Source: an uncultured Oscillospiraceae bacterium
GTDB lineage: Bacteria > Bacillota > Clostridia > Oscillospirales > Ruminococcaceae
Assembly (NCBI GenBank): GCA_910587335.1
Contig: CAJUMG010000004.1
Location: forward strand, 74,549 to 123,560
Length of the DNA: 49,012 nucleotides
Direction of reading: 5' to 3'
Shown: positions 8,256 through 15,952 of the stretch, piece after piece
Position numbering within the stretch: the stretch's first letter is position 1
How the letters are laid out: every line of letters starts with the position of its first letter
Made by a program: the position numbers and the translations under genes
The notes under the pieces: model-generated
Seen by the model: the letters and a program-made list of their open reading frames with translations, nothing else
Databases searched by the model: none
Told to the model about the DNA's origin: nothing

Positions 8256-9395
8256 TTACTGAAAATATTCAGATAAAACAGTGCCAACCACAAGCGGGCC
8301 GGTCTGTAGACTGTCCAGCTCCACAAATTCCTGTCGGGTATGTCCTTTATGACCTATATATCCGCCAAAGCATACCGCCGGAATCCCCAGGGACAGAGGT
8401 ATGTTGCAGTCGGTGGAAGCAGCGCCGGTGCCGATCTCCTTTTCCCCGGTATAATAGGTCATCACCTGGCGGCAGCGCTCGATCAAATCCGCCTGCTTCG
8501 CCGGATCGACCTTACCGGTGCAGGGACGCAATCCCAACAGCTCTACATTGACCGTTATACCCATGGCCCGATAACTCTCCACCACACTTTGGAAAAACCG
8601 ATCCATCGTCTCCAAGCTTTCCTTGCAGTCGGAGCGAAACTCATACAGCATGCTGGCCTGCTGGGCGATGGTGTTTACCGACGTCCCGCCTTCAATCGTT
8701 CCCACGTTATAGGTGGTGCGTCCCCCCTCCGGCACCTTCATATTATAAAGCGTACCAATCATAGAGGCCAAAAGATGGATTGCGTTGCGGTTGCCAAAAT
8801 GTCCGTAGGAGTGTCCCCCTTCGGTCAGTACCTCTACCCGATATCGCATCGAGCCGACCGCGCCGGTGACCATGGAGGTAAAGGTTCCGTCCAGAGCAAT
8901 GACCTCTTTAATCCTTCCGGCATAATCCTCCATCACCTGGCGGCATCCCTTTAGATTCCCAAGGCCCTCCTCTCCCGAATCCACCACAAACATCATTGCG
9001 CCCTTGGGACTCAGGTGATTTTCCAAAATAAATTTTACAATCATCAGCATAATCGCCACGTTGGCCGTGTCATCCCCAATGCCGGGGGAAAAAATCTTCC
9101 CCTCTTCCATGCGCAAAGGCATCGGCTCTAAATCGGGAAACACCGTGTCCGAATGGGCCATTACCGCCACAATCTCGTCAGAACCCTCACAATTCATGGG
9201 ACAAATGACATTCAGCGCCTTGTCGATGGTCACATCTTTCGCCCCGATCTTTTCCAACCATTCTTTGCAAAAAGCCGCCCGCTTTTCCTCATGGTTAGAC
9301 GGAGCCGGAATCTGGCAGATCGTAACCATTAAGTCAATCAGCTCCTGCTGGTTTTGGCTAAAAAACTGCCTGAGCTTCGCTTCGTAACGATACAT
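8256..9395 (-). CDS. M20-family metallopeptidase
   Basis: A 379-residue cytoplasmic enzyme of the M20 dipeptidase/peptidase T-like group. The two-zinc site is visible: His81 and Asp83 in MAHSDTV, bridging Asp108 in GIGDDTA, and the catalytic/ligand Glu pair in DSGEEGLG (142-143). The C-terminal His is in GHKGHTRQEFVEL. The dimerisation lid segment (TEGGHSYGHFGNRNAIH) lies in the middle as usual. It probably hydrolyses small peptides or N-acylated amino acids; the sequence does not tell which. The ATG has GGGGAGGAG upstream. It follows the PHP-phosphatase gene by 18 bases and ends at a strong terminator, so the two form one transcription unit. Confidence 0.88.
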   Translation of the reverse strand: MYRYEAKLRQFFSQNQQELIDLMVTICQIPAPSNHEEKRAAFCKEWLEKIGAKDVTIDKALNVICPMNCEGSDEIVAVMAHSDTVFPDLEPMPLRMEEGKIFSPGIGDDTANVAIMLMIVKFILENHLSPKGAMMFVVDSGEEGLGNLKGCRQVMEDYAGRIKEVIALDGTFTSMVTGAVGSMRYRVEVLTEGGHSYGHFGNRNAIHLLASMIGTLYNMKVPEGGRTTYNVGTIEGGTSVNTIAQQASMLYEFRSDCKESLETMDRFFQSVVESYRAMGITVNVELLGLRPCTGKVDPAKQADLIERCRQVMTYYTGEKEIGTGAASTDCNIPLSLGIPAVCFGGYIGHKGHTRQEFVELDSLQTGPLVVGTVLSEYFQ

Positions 9396-9413
9396 AGATT
9401 TTCTCCTCCCCTG

Positions 9414-10226
9414 TTATTCGTCAATAGCGACTAAAATCGGCTTGCGCTGCTCATATAAGGCGATGTGCCGAAATCCTGCTTCCAGCGCCATATCCCGGGC
9501 CGTGTCAAAATCCGCGCCCACATCCTGCGCCAAGTGGGCGTCCGACCCAACGGTCAGATAGCGGCCTCCCGCCTCTTTAAACATTTTCAAAATTTTTATC
9601 GACGGTAGCGCCTCTTTGGGTGACTGCCGAATGCCGGAGGTGTTAATCTCCAGCGCTTTTCCCCGCTCCGCCAAACGATGTAGAATAGGGGCGAGCAGAT
9701 CCGGGTAATCGGCCAGATCCACCTTGATTCCATGGTTGGCCGCATAGCGCTTGACCAGGTCCACATGGCCCAGCGAATCAAAATCGCAGGTGTCTACCAG
9801 TTCCCAAAGATATTCCAGATTCTGCCGGATAATTTTTTGCGTCTGGGCCTCGTCTTCAAACGCCATTTTCCCCATATCCACATTATCCATTTTGTGGACC
9901 GATCCAATAATAAAGTCAAAGGGAAACAGGTCAATGATGGTTTTTTCCCATTCCCTGTCCACCTGGCCCTGACCCATCTCTACGCCGGCCTTGAGAATCA
10001 GCTTGCCGGCAAATTTTTCCCGGCAGCGGGCCAGATTGTCAAAGTATTGCTGCATATATTCGACCGGATAACGTTTAAAATTGGCGCTGAACAGCTCCAT
10101 ATGCTCGGTGAACACCAGCTCGGTCAATCCTTTTTGAATAGCCGCCTCACAGCTTTCCTCCATCGGCGTTTTACAGTCCGGTGAAACATCACTGTGCAAA
10201 TGGTAATCAGCAGTGATTTTTTTCAT
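9414..10226 (-). CDS. PHP-domain phosphatase, histidinol-phosphatase (HisJ/HisK) family
   Basis: A 270-residue enzyme of the PHP superfamily. Metal-binding motifs are DYHLHSDVS at the N-terminus, TEHMEL, GSVHKMD, DSLGHVDLVKR and TVGSDAHLAQDVG near the C-terminus. These are the ordered metal ligands of the monofunctional histidinol-phosphatase family (HisK in B. subtilis), which removes phosphate from histidinol phosphate. No other his genes are in the window, so a related phosphatase role is possible. The ATG at 10224-10226 was chosen over an upstream frame extension to 10295 because AAGGATG lies ahead of it and the family begins close to the HxHSD motif. A good promoter lies 60-85 bases upstream. 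Confidence 0.85.
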   Translation of the reverse strand: MKKITADYHLHSDVSPDCKTPMEESCEAAIQKGLTELVFTEHMELFSANFKRYPVEYMQQYFDNLARCREKFAGKLILKAGVEMGQGQVDREWEKTIIDLFPFDFIIGSVHKMDNVDMGKMAFEDEAQTQKIIRQNLEYLWELVDTCDFDSLGHVDLVKRYAANHGIKVDLADYPDLLAPILHRLAERGKALEINTSGIRQSPKEALPSIKILKMFKEAGGRYLTVGSDAHLAQDVGADFDTARDMALEAGFRHIALYEQRKPILVAIDE

Positions 10227-10282
10227 ATTGATCATCCTTTCAAAAAGGCTGCTTTTAAAAAAGCGCCGCAGATTCTGCCTAC

Positions 10283-10311
10283 ATTGTAGCTCCAACGGAA
10301 AAAAATGTCCA
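10283..10311 (-). promoter_or_regulatory. Promoter of the PHP phosphatase-M20 peptidase unit
   Basis: Minus strand: -35 TGGACA (10306-10311), 17-base spacer, -10 TACAAT (10283-10288). It falls in the gap after the deoA stop. Confidence 0.6.
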
Positions 10312-10328
10312 GTCCAACAATGGAAAAG

Positions 10329-11636
10329 CTATTCTCCTAAAATCACTCCATGAACCAATAAAACAGCATCCGGTTTTTCGCCTGCGATCCTGTAGCTTTC
10401 CAAAAGCTCTTTTTTTGCCTGCTCCAATTGGTCAGGACGACCAGTGTAAAGCCGCGCGATGGTCTCTCCTTCCTTGACCGGATCCCCTGTTTTACGGCAC
10501 AGCACAATTCCCGCCGCCGGATCAATGACACTGTCCGCCGTTTCCCGGCCCGCTCCCAGCAGCATCGACGCACGTCCGCAGGCTTCGGCGTCCATCTCCT
10601 GGATCCAGCCGTCCCAGGGCGCCGCCAATTCATATACCTTTGCCTTTTCGTACAAAATCTCCGGCCTTTGGAAAATGGTCGGGTCGCCGCCCTGTGCCGC
10701 GCACATCTGCCGGAATTTTTCCAAAGCACTGCCGCTGTCCAAAGCCTTTTGCGCCATCTGCCGGCAGATATCCACCTCGCCCTTGCCCGCTAAAAAGAGC
10801 ATCTGCGCCGCCAGTACAAGGCAAACCTCCCGCAGATCATCCGGTCCTCTCCCTTCCAAAACCTCGATAGCCTCCGCCACCTCCAGACCGTTGCCGATAC
10901 AGTTCCCCAACGGAACATTCATATTGGTGATGACCGCCGCCATTTTCCGTCCGCAGGCCCGGCCGATCTCCACCATCTTCCTCGCCAGCTGGACCGCATC
11001 CTGAGCCGTTTTCATAAATGCACCGCCGCCGTATTTTACGTCCAGCACAATGGCGTCTGCCCCTGCGGCAATTTTTTTGCTCATCACCGACGCGGCGATC
11101 AGCGGTACCGAGTCCACCGTTCCGGTCACATCCCGCAGGGCGTAAAGCTTTTTATCCGCCGGCGTCAGGTTGCCCGATTGCCCCACGACGCAGGCGCCTG
11201 TTTCCCGAACGGTCCGCAAAAAATCCGCCCGATTCATGGCGGTGCAAAAACCCGGGATCGCCTCCAGCTTATCCACCGTTCCGCCGGTGTGCCCCAAACC
11301 TCTGCCGCTCATTTTCGCCACCGGAACACCGCAGGCCGCCACCAGCGGCGCCAAAATCAAGGTCGTTTTATCCCCAACCCCGCCGGTGCTGTGTTTATCC
11401 ACCTTAACGCCCGGAATCGAGGATAAATCCACTTGGTCGCCGGAACGCGCCATAGCGTCGGTCATCCAGGCGATCTCCCGGTCGGTCATGCCGGTAAAAC
11501 AAACCGCCATCAAAAAGGCCGCAGCTTGATAGTCCGGGATTCTTCCGTCGGTGAATCCTTCGATAAAATAACGAATCTCCTCTTCCCTCAGCTCTTTTCC
11601 CCGCTTTTTCCGCTCGATCAGATCAATCATTCGCAT
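10329..11636 (-). CDS. deoA: Pyrimidine-nucleoside (thymidine) phosphorylase
   Basis: A 435-residue member of the thymidine/pyrimidine-nucleoside phosphorylase family, which splits nucleosides with phosphate into base and (deoxy)ribose-1-phosphate. The family signature SGRGLGHTGGTVDKLEAIPG is present. Other conserved pieces are KVDKHSTGGVGDKTTL (phosphate site) and VSMSKKIAAGAD-like text reading SVMSKKIAAGADAIVLDVK. Length is normal (about 430-440). In Firmicutes this enzyme is often named Pdp because it accepts uridine and thymidine; deoA is used here for the family. Its start ATG overlaps the end of cdd by ten bases and has GGAGAG upstream. It forms the end of a salvage operon with deoB and cdd, whose products are used together. 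Confidence 0.95.
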   Translation of the reverse strand: MRMIDLIERKKRGKELREEEIRYFIEGFTDGRIPDYQAAAFLMAVCFTGMTDREIAWMTDAMARSGDQVDLSSIPGVKVDKHSTGGVGDKTTLILAPLVAACGVPVAKMSGRGLGHTGGTVDKLEAIPGFCTAMNRADFLRTVRETGACVVGQSGNLTPADKKLYALRDVTGTVDSVPLIAASVMSKKIAAGADAIVLDVKYGGGAFMKTAQDAVQLARKMVEIGRACGRKMAAVITNMNVPLGNCIGNGLEVAEAIEVLEGRGPDDLREVCLVLAAQMLFLAGKGEVDICRQMAQKALDSGSALEKFRQMCAAQGGDPTIFQRPEILYEKAKVYELAAPWDGWIQEMDAEACGRASMLLGAGRETADSVIDPAAGIVLCRKTGDPVKEGETIARLYTGRPDQLEQAKKELLESYRIAGEKPDAVLLVHGVILGE

Positions 11637-12052
11637 CCGGCTCTCTCCTTTCCCAGCTTGCCGGGACCAAACCCCATGGGCAGCAGCTCTCCCAACGAAA
11701 CCACCTGGTAATCCTCCTTGGATTTAGCCAAAATCACCGGCATGCCTTCCCCACAAAACTCAAAAAGCATCTGGCGGCAAACGCCGCAGGGGGAGGTGTA
11801 TCCGCCGTCCGCTCCGACGCTGGAAACAATGGCCAGCGCCTGAAAAGCCCGTTCCCCTTCGCTGACCGCCTTGACCAATGCCGTCCGCTCCGCACAGATT
11901 GTAGGGGTATAAGCGCAGGATTCTATATTACATCCTGTATAAACCTTTCCGCTTTTTCCCAAAAGAGCGGCGCCTACATGAAAACCCGAATAGGGCGCAT
12001 AGGATTTTTCCATCCCCTCAAACGCTTTTTCAATTAACCTCTCCCAACTCAA
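11627..12052 (-). CDS. cdd: Cytidine deaminase
   Basis: A 141-residue tetrameric-type cytidine deaminase that converts (deoxy)cytidine to (deoxy)uridine, supplying the next enzyme, the pyrimidine phosphorylase. Zinc motifs CAERTA and SPCGVC are intact, together with YAPYSGFHVGAAL. No ATG fits the N-terminus. I chose the TTG at 12050-12052, which overlaps the deoB stop (TTGA) and follows AAGGAGG at ten bases; the product then starts LSWERLIEKAFEGM, the usual position before YAPYSGF. The gene overlaps deoB and deoA at its two ends, so all three are translationally coupled. Confidence 0.92.
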   Translation of the reverse strand: MSWERLIEKAFEGMEKSYAPYSGFHVGAALLGKSGKVYTGCNIESCAYTPTICAERTALVKAVSEGERAFQALAIVSSVGADGGYTSPCGVCRQMLFEFCGEGMPVILAKSKEDYQVVSLGELLPMGFGPGKLGKERAGCE

Positions 12053-13230
12053 TACAATGCTTCCTCCTTCGCAATCTGCGGCCAAAAGCTGGTTCCGAAA
12101 ATCCCTTTCCCATCCAGTCCGAACGCATCCAACACCGTTGCGGCAATATCTCCAAAGCATTCCCTGGTCCCCAGGTTCACATTGGACTGGACGCCTTTGC
12201 CATAAACTAACAGCGGCACCCGCTCCCGGGAGTGGTCGGTGCTGAGGGTGGAGGGATCACATCCATGGTCCGCCGTAATCACGAGCAGGTCCTCCTGACC
12301 CAACCCGGGTAGGAAGTCCTCCAACCACCGATCAAATGCGCTCAGCGCCGCCGCGTAGCCCTCCACATCGTTGCGGTGACCGTATAGCATGTCAAAATCC
12401 ACTAGATTGATAAACGCCAGCCCGCGAAAATCCCGGTCCAACAGCTGCTTTGTCCGATTCATCCCGTCCGCGTTCCCCTTGGTCGGTATGCTTTCAGCGA
12501 TTCCCTGCCCGGCAAAAATATCCCCGATCTTCCCGATGCCGATGGTATCCAGTCCCGCCTGACGCAAAACATCCAACATGGTCGGACCAGGGGGCAGCAG
12601 CGAAAAATCATGCCGGTTGGCAGTCCGAAAGAAGGAAGGCGCCTCCCCGTCAAAGGGACGGGCGATTACTCGCCCAACGCCGTTCTCTCCAGTCAAAATC
12701 TTTCTCGCCGCCCGGCAGTATTCATACAAAAGCGCCGGCGGCACCAACTTTTCATGGGCGGCAATCTGGAATACACTGTCCGCCGAAGTGTAAACAATCA
12801 GCTTTCCGGTGCTCAGATGCTCTTCTCCATAGTCGGCAATGACCTGGGTCCCAGAGTAAGGCCGATTACACAGAACACCCCGCCCGGTCGCCTGCTCAAA
12901 CGCCTCTATTATCTGTTTGGGAAATCCATGGGGATAAACGGGCAGCGGCTTTGGAGAATGGATCCCTGCGATTTCCCAATGGCCGATGGTCGTGTCTTTC
13001 CCCCGGGATGCCTCGGTCATCCGCCCAAAAGCGCCGGCGGCATTGCCCTCCTTAGGACCGGGCGTCCCTTCGATTTGAAAAAGTCCAAGCTTTTGCAGAT
13101 TCGGCACACAAAACGCCTTGGACTGCGCGACTGCCCGCAGGGTATCGCTTCCCTTATCACCGAAATCCGCGGCATCCGGCGCATTTCCAATACCAAAGCT
13201 ATCCAAAACAATCAGGAAAATCCGTTTCAC
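12049..13230 (-). CDS. deoB: Phosphopentomutase
   Basis: A 393-residue alkaline-phosphatase-superfamily mutase that interconverts (deoxy)ribose-1-phosphate and -5-phosphate. Metal/catalytic pieces include LIVLDSFGIGNAPDA, the phospho-Thr region GRMTEASRGKDTTIGHWEI, FINLVDFDMLYGHRNDVEGY, and VITADHGCDPST with DHSRE. Length matches B. subtilis DeoB (394). I chose GTG at 13228-13230 (MKRIFLIVLDS) with GAGGG upstream; the frame runs open to 13374 but without family similarity. It heads the deoB-cdd-deoA operon. A clear promoter was not identified in the 166 bases upstream. Confidence 0.95.
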   Translation of the reverse strand: MKRIFLIVLDSFGIGNAPDAADFGDKGSDTLRAVAQSKAFCVPNLQKLGLFQIEGTPGPKEGNAAGAFGRMTEASRGKDTTIGHWEIAGIHSPKPLPVYPHGFPKQIIEAFEQATGRGVLCNRPYSGTQVIADYGEEHLSTGKLIVYTSADSVFQIAAHEKLVPPALLYEYCRAARKILTGENGVGRVIARPFDGEAPSFFRTANRHDFSLLPPGPTMLDVLRQAGLDTIGIGKIGDIFAGQGIAESIPTKGNADGMNRTKQLLDRDFRGLAFINLVDFDMLYGHRNDVEGYAAALSAFDRWLEDFLPGLGQEDLLVITADHGCDPSTLSTDHSRERVPLLVYGKGVQSNVNLGTRECFGDIAATVLDAFGLDGKGIFGTSFWPQIAKEEALY

Positions 13231-13319
13231 AAAAATCCCTCTTTTCGCTGCATTTTTTCCAGTATCGCCGGGCGGCATGATAACGAAACCTATGCGTTTC
13301 CGCCTTTTGTCCGCCGACG

Positions 13320-13382
13320 AAAAAAGCAGGCAGCTGGATAAATAGTCGGTCGCCGCCGCCATTTTCCTGCGCACCTGCTTTC
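13320..13382 (-). terminator. Possible large-loop terminator after the cyclophilin gene
   Basis: On the minus strand, AAAGCAGG near 13374-13381 can pair with CCTGCTTT near 13323-13330, followed by further T. The loop is about 43 bases, unusually long, so this is tentative. Confidence 0.3.
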
Positions 13383-13396
13383 TGTCACAATTCCAA

Positions 13397-14125
13397 TTAA
13401 CCCTGATACTTTTCCACCGACATGGAGTTGATCACGACATTCTCTTTCGGAACGCCATTTTCATCCACCTCTACCGCCGCAATGGCATCCAGTACCTCTA
13501 GCCCTTCATACACCTGAGCAAAGACAACCTGCTTTGTATCCAGCCAGGGTGCGCCGCCTACACCGGCATATTTCATCACCACATTGCTGGGAAAGCCGAT
13601 CCTTTTCATCTCCAACAGTGTATCTGCACTGATGTTAGATGACTGTACAAAGCAAAAACGGCTGCCATTGTTGTCCTCCGCTCCGTCATTCACCATGGAA
13701 AGAGCGCCGTTAAAATGCCACAGATCCATGGAGTATTCATCCTCAAAAGGTACGACTCGTCCATCTTCATCTTTGAAGATGCTCTCGCCGCCGGTCCCGT
13801 CTCCTTTGGGATCGCCGGTATACAGACACTTGTTTTTTTGTACCTTGTAAAAGGTGAGGCCGTTATAGTAGCCATCCTTAGCATGGGTCACAAAATTTTC
13901 CACAGCCTTGGGAGCCGTCTCAGGAAAAAGCATCACCTTCATCGTACCCATATTCGTCCGAATCACTACTATATCGTCGCCGGCTTGTGGCAGCTCAAAC
14001 TGCAACAGAGCGCTAGCCTGTTCGGCATCCTGCTCCGGCGCGGAGGATTCAGCCCCTTTTCCGCAGCCGGACAGAAACAGTAGCATCATCAACAAAATCC
14101 CGGCAATTATTCTTCTATGTTTCAA
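13397..14125 (-). CDS. Lipoprotein peptidyl-prolyl cis-trans isomerase (cyclophilin type)
   Basis: About 242 residues. The signal peptide (RRIIAGILLMMLLFLSGCG) ends in lipobox LSGC, so this is an extracytoplasmic lipoprotein. The cyclophilin fold follows: MGTMKVMLFPETAPKAVENF, YYNGLTFYKVQ, ALSMVND with SRFCFVQ, and VVFAQVYEGLEVLDAI. The usual catalytic Arg of human CypA (FHR) is replaced: the text reads FYKV, so activity may be reduced. It is expected to help fold secreted proteins. I prefer a TTG start at 14123-14125 (GAGGTG six bases upstream); a GTG three codons earlier, ending at 14134, is the alternative but lacks a ribosome site. A strong promoter lies directly upstream. Confidence 0.85.
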   Translation of the reverse strand: MKHRRIIAGILLMMLLFLSGCGKGAESSAPEQDAEQASALLQFELPQAGDDIVVIRTNMGTMKVMLFPETAPKAVENFVTHAKDGYYNGLTFYKVQKNKCLYTGDPKGDGTGGESIFKDEDGRVVPFEDEYSMDLWHFNGALSMVNDGAEDNNGSRFCFVQSSNISADTLLEMKRIGFPSNVVMKYAGVGGAPWLDTKQVVFAQVYEGLEVLDAIAAVEVDENGVPKENVVINSMSVEKYQG

Positions 14126-14183
14126 ATCGGTCACCTCATAAAATCAAAATAGAAAGATCGGGCAATCACCCTTATACAGCTAC

Positions 14184-14212
14184 ATTATAGCGGAAAACCC
14201 TTTTCCCGGCAA
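14184..14212 (-). promoter_or_regulatory. Promoter of the cyclophilin lipoprotein gene
   Basis: Minus strand: -35 TTGCCG (14207-14212), 17-base spacer, perfect -10 TATAAT (14184-14189). It lies just past the stop of the MreB-like gene. Confidence 0.75.
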
Positions 14213-14236
14213 GAGCCACAGGAAAATATTTTCTCT

Positions 14237-15214
14237 TTATCGGTTAGTGCCATACCGAATCACATCCTCCGGCAGCTGATCAATAAAGTCAAAACAGCGC
14301 CCGGTACCGATAGCAACGCATTCCTCCGCAGCTTCCGCCACCTGCGCTCCAATGCGCAGTCGGGTTTCGACCAATTCGTCCAGCCCCCGCAAAAGAGAAC
14401 CGCCTCCGGTCATCACCGCCCCGGTGGTATGGATGTCCCCCACCAGCTCCGGCGGCGTTCTTTCCAATACCGCCTGCATGGTCGCAACAATTTGTTCCGC
14501 AATTTCCAACAGACAGGGCCGCAGCTCCGCCGCCGTAATCGTCCGTTTTTCCGGCAGACCGGTGGTCAGGTTTCTCCCTTTTACCTCGAAAACATCATTC
14601 GCAGGATTCTTCTCCACCGTGCCGATTTCCCTTTTGGCCAATTCTGCCATTTTTTCCCCTACCAGCAGTCCGTAATGGTCCCGCAGATAGCGGATGATCG
14701 CTTGGTCAAACTTAAGGGACAATACGGCAATATCCGCCGTTCCGCCGCCAACGTTCAAAATCAAATGTCCCGACGGTTTTGCAATATCAATCCGCGCGCC
14801 AATCGCCGCCGCCACCGGCTCCTCGATCAGATAGACCTTCCGCGCACCCGCCTTCACCGCTACTTCTACTACCGCGCGGGACTCCACATCGGTGATAGCC
14901 GATGGGACACACAAAGCGACTCGCGGCTTTAACAGCGCATTTTTATAGATTTTTTTCAAAAAAAGCTGCAACATTTTTTCGCACATCTCATTGTCCGAAA
15001 TCACGCCCTGATCCAGCGGTCTTACCGCCTTGATCCGATCCGGCGTCCGCCCAATCATCTCATAGGCCTCCCGGCCTACACAGGTCACCTTGCCGGAGCG
15101 GGTGTCATACGCTGCAACCGACGGCTCTTTTAATACGATCCCTTTTCCCTTTACATAAATAATAACGGTCGCTGTTCCCAAATCAATCCCGATATCGGTC
15201 GTCATTTCGCCCAT
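14237..15214 (-). CDS. MreB-family actin-like protein, divergent
   Basis: A 325-residue actin-superfamily protein. Phosphate-1 motif IGIDLGTATVIIYVKGKGIV, hinge Glu in IEEPVAAAIG, phosphate-2 loop and C-terminal VMTGGGSLLRGLDELV are clear. It is shorter than MreB/Mbl (about 335-345). Two oddities are visible by comparison with remembered MreB sequences. The phosphate-2 loop reads LILNVGGGT, with Asn154 where MreB has Asp (VVDIGGGT). The segment that normally follows, GGIV..SRSIRVAGD, is absent: VLSL runs straight into KFDQAIIRYLRDHYGLLVGE. It may be a paralog with altered ATP turnover or polymerisation. GGGAGG precedes the ATG, and the gene overlaps comF by 32 bases in a recD2-comF-mreB-like operon. 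Confidence 0.85.
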   Translation of the reverse strand: MGEMTTDIGIDLGTATVIIYVKGKGIVLKEPSVAAYDTRSGKVTCVGREAYEMIGRTPDRIKAVRPLDQGVISDNEMCEKMLQLFLKKIYKNALLKPRVALCVPSAITDVESRAVVEVAVKAGARKVYLIEEPVAAAIGARIDIAKPSGHLILNVGGGTADIAVLSLKFDQAIIRYLRDHYGLLVGEKMAELAKREIGTVEKNPANDVFEVKGRNLTTGLPEKRTITAAELRPCLLEIAEQIVATMQAVLERTPPELVGDIHTTGAVMTGGGSLLRGLDELVETRLRIGAQVAEAAEECVAIGTGRCFDFIDQLPEDVIRYGTNR

Positions 15215-15941
15215 GGTATTCCTCCCGGTTTTTGTTTTTTCCTGCCGTAGTCATTAAAGAAACGCATAAAATCCGGTCAGCGCCAGCCTCTTTTAAAGTA
15301 GCGGCGCATTCGTTCAAGGTGGAAAAGGTGGTTGCCACATCGTCCACCAACAAAATACAAACCCCTTGCAGTTCGTTTTTCTTACAGGACAAAAAGGCGT
15401 CTTTTACATTTTCTCCTCTTTTTTCCGCTCTTTGCCGATGCTGTGGCGGCGTTTTCCGGACTTTCTTCAACAAATCCGTCCGGCATGGAATTCCCATCGC
15501 CTTTGACAAGGATTTTGCCAGATAAAGCGTTTGGTCAAAACGATCCTTTTCTTTTTCGTACATGGGAACCGGGATCACCCAGTCAAAAGGAATATCCCGA
15601 AACGCGGCAGTCACCCGCTTTAGAAAATGAGGCGCCAGCACCTGATCATAACAGGCTGTATCGCCATAAAACTTAAACCGCTGTAGCAGCGTCCGGCCGG
15701 TTCCCTCGTAATAATACGCGCTGACCGCCTGCTCAAACAGCAGGTTTTTGCCGTACTGACAGCGGCAGCGGTCCCGATCTCGCCCACAAAACCGGCAGGA
15801 GTCTTGTCCTACTGCATAAAGCTGCGCAGCGCACCTTTCGCATAATAGCGAAGAGCCGCACAATTCTCCACAGCACAAACAACGGTGCGGAAACAAAAGC
15901 CCGATTAGAAACTGAATAGGCGAAAAGCCTTTTTTCCCCAT
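15183..15941 (-). CDS. comF: ComF family protein (phosphoribosyltransferase-like competence factor)
   Basis: A 252-residue ComF/GntX-type protein. An N-terminal zinc-finger region with Cys pairs (CLCCGELC, CERCAAQ, CRFCGRDRDRCRC) is followed by a type I phosphoribosyltransferase-like domain. The PRPP-loop is CILLVDDVATTFSTLNECAA. In competent bacteria ComF assists DNA uptake/recombination. The C-terminal tail is extended because the frame reads 32 bases into the MreB-like gene. ATG with GAGGTG upstream. Spacing to recD2 is 11 bases, so the DNA helicase and ComF are co-transcribed, in line with DNA metabolism. Confidence 0.9.
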   Translation of the reverse strand: MGKKGFSPIQFLIGLLFPHRCLCCGELCGSSLLCERCAAQLYAVGQDSCRFCGRDRDRCRCQYGKNLLFEQAVSAYYYEGTGRTLLQRFKFYGDTACYDQVLAPHFLKRVTAAFRDIPFDWVIPVPMYEKEKDRFDQTLYLAKSLSKAMGIPCRTDLLKKVRKTPPQHRQRAEKRGENVKDAFLSCKKNELQGVCILLVDDVATTFSTLNECAATLKEAGADRILCVSLMTTAGKNKNREEYHGRNDDRYRD

Positions 15942-15952
15942 ATCGGATCACC

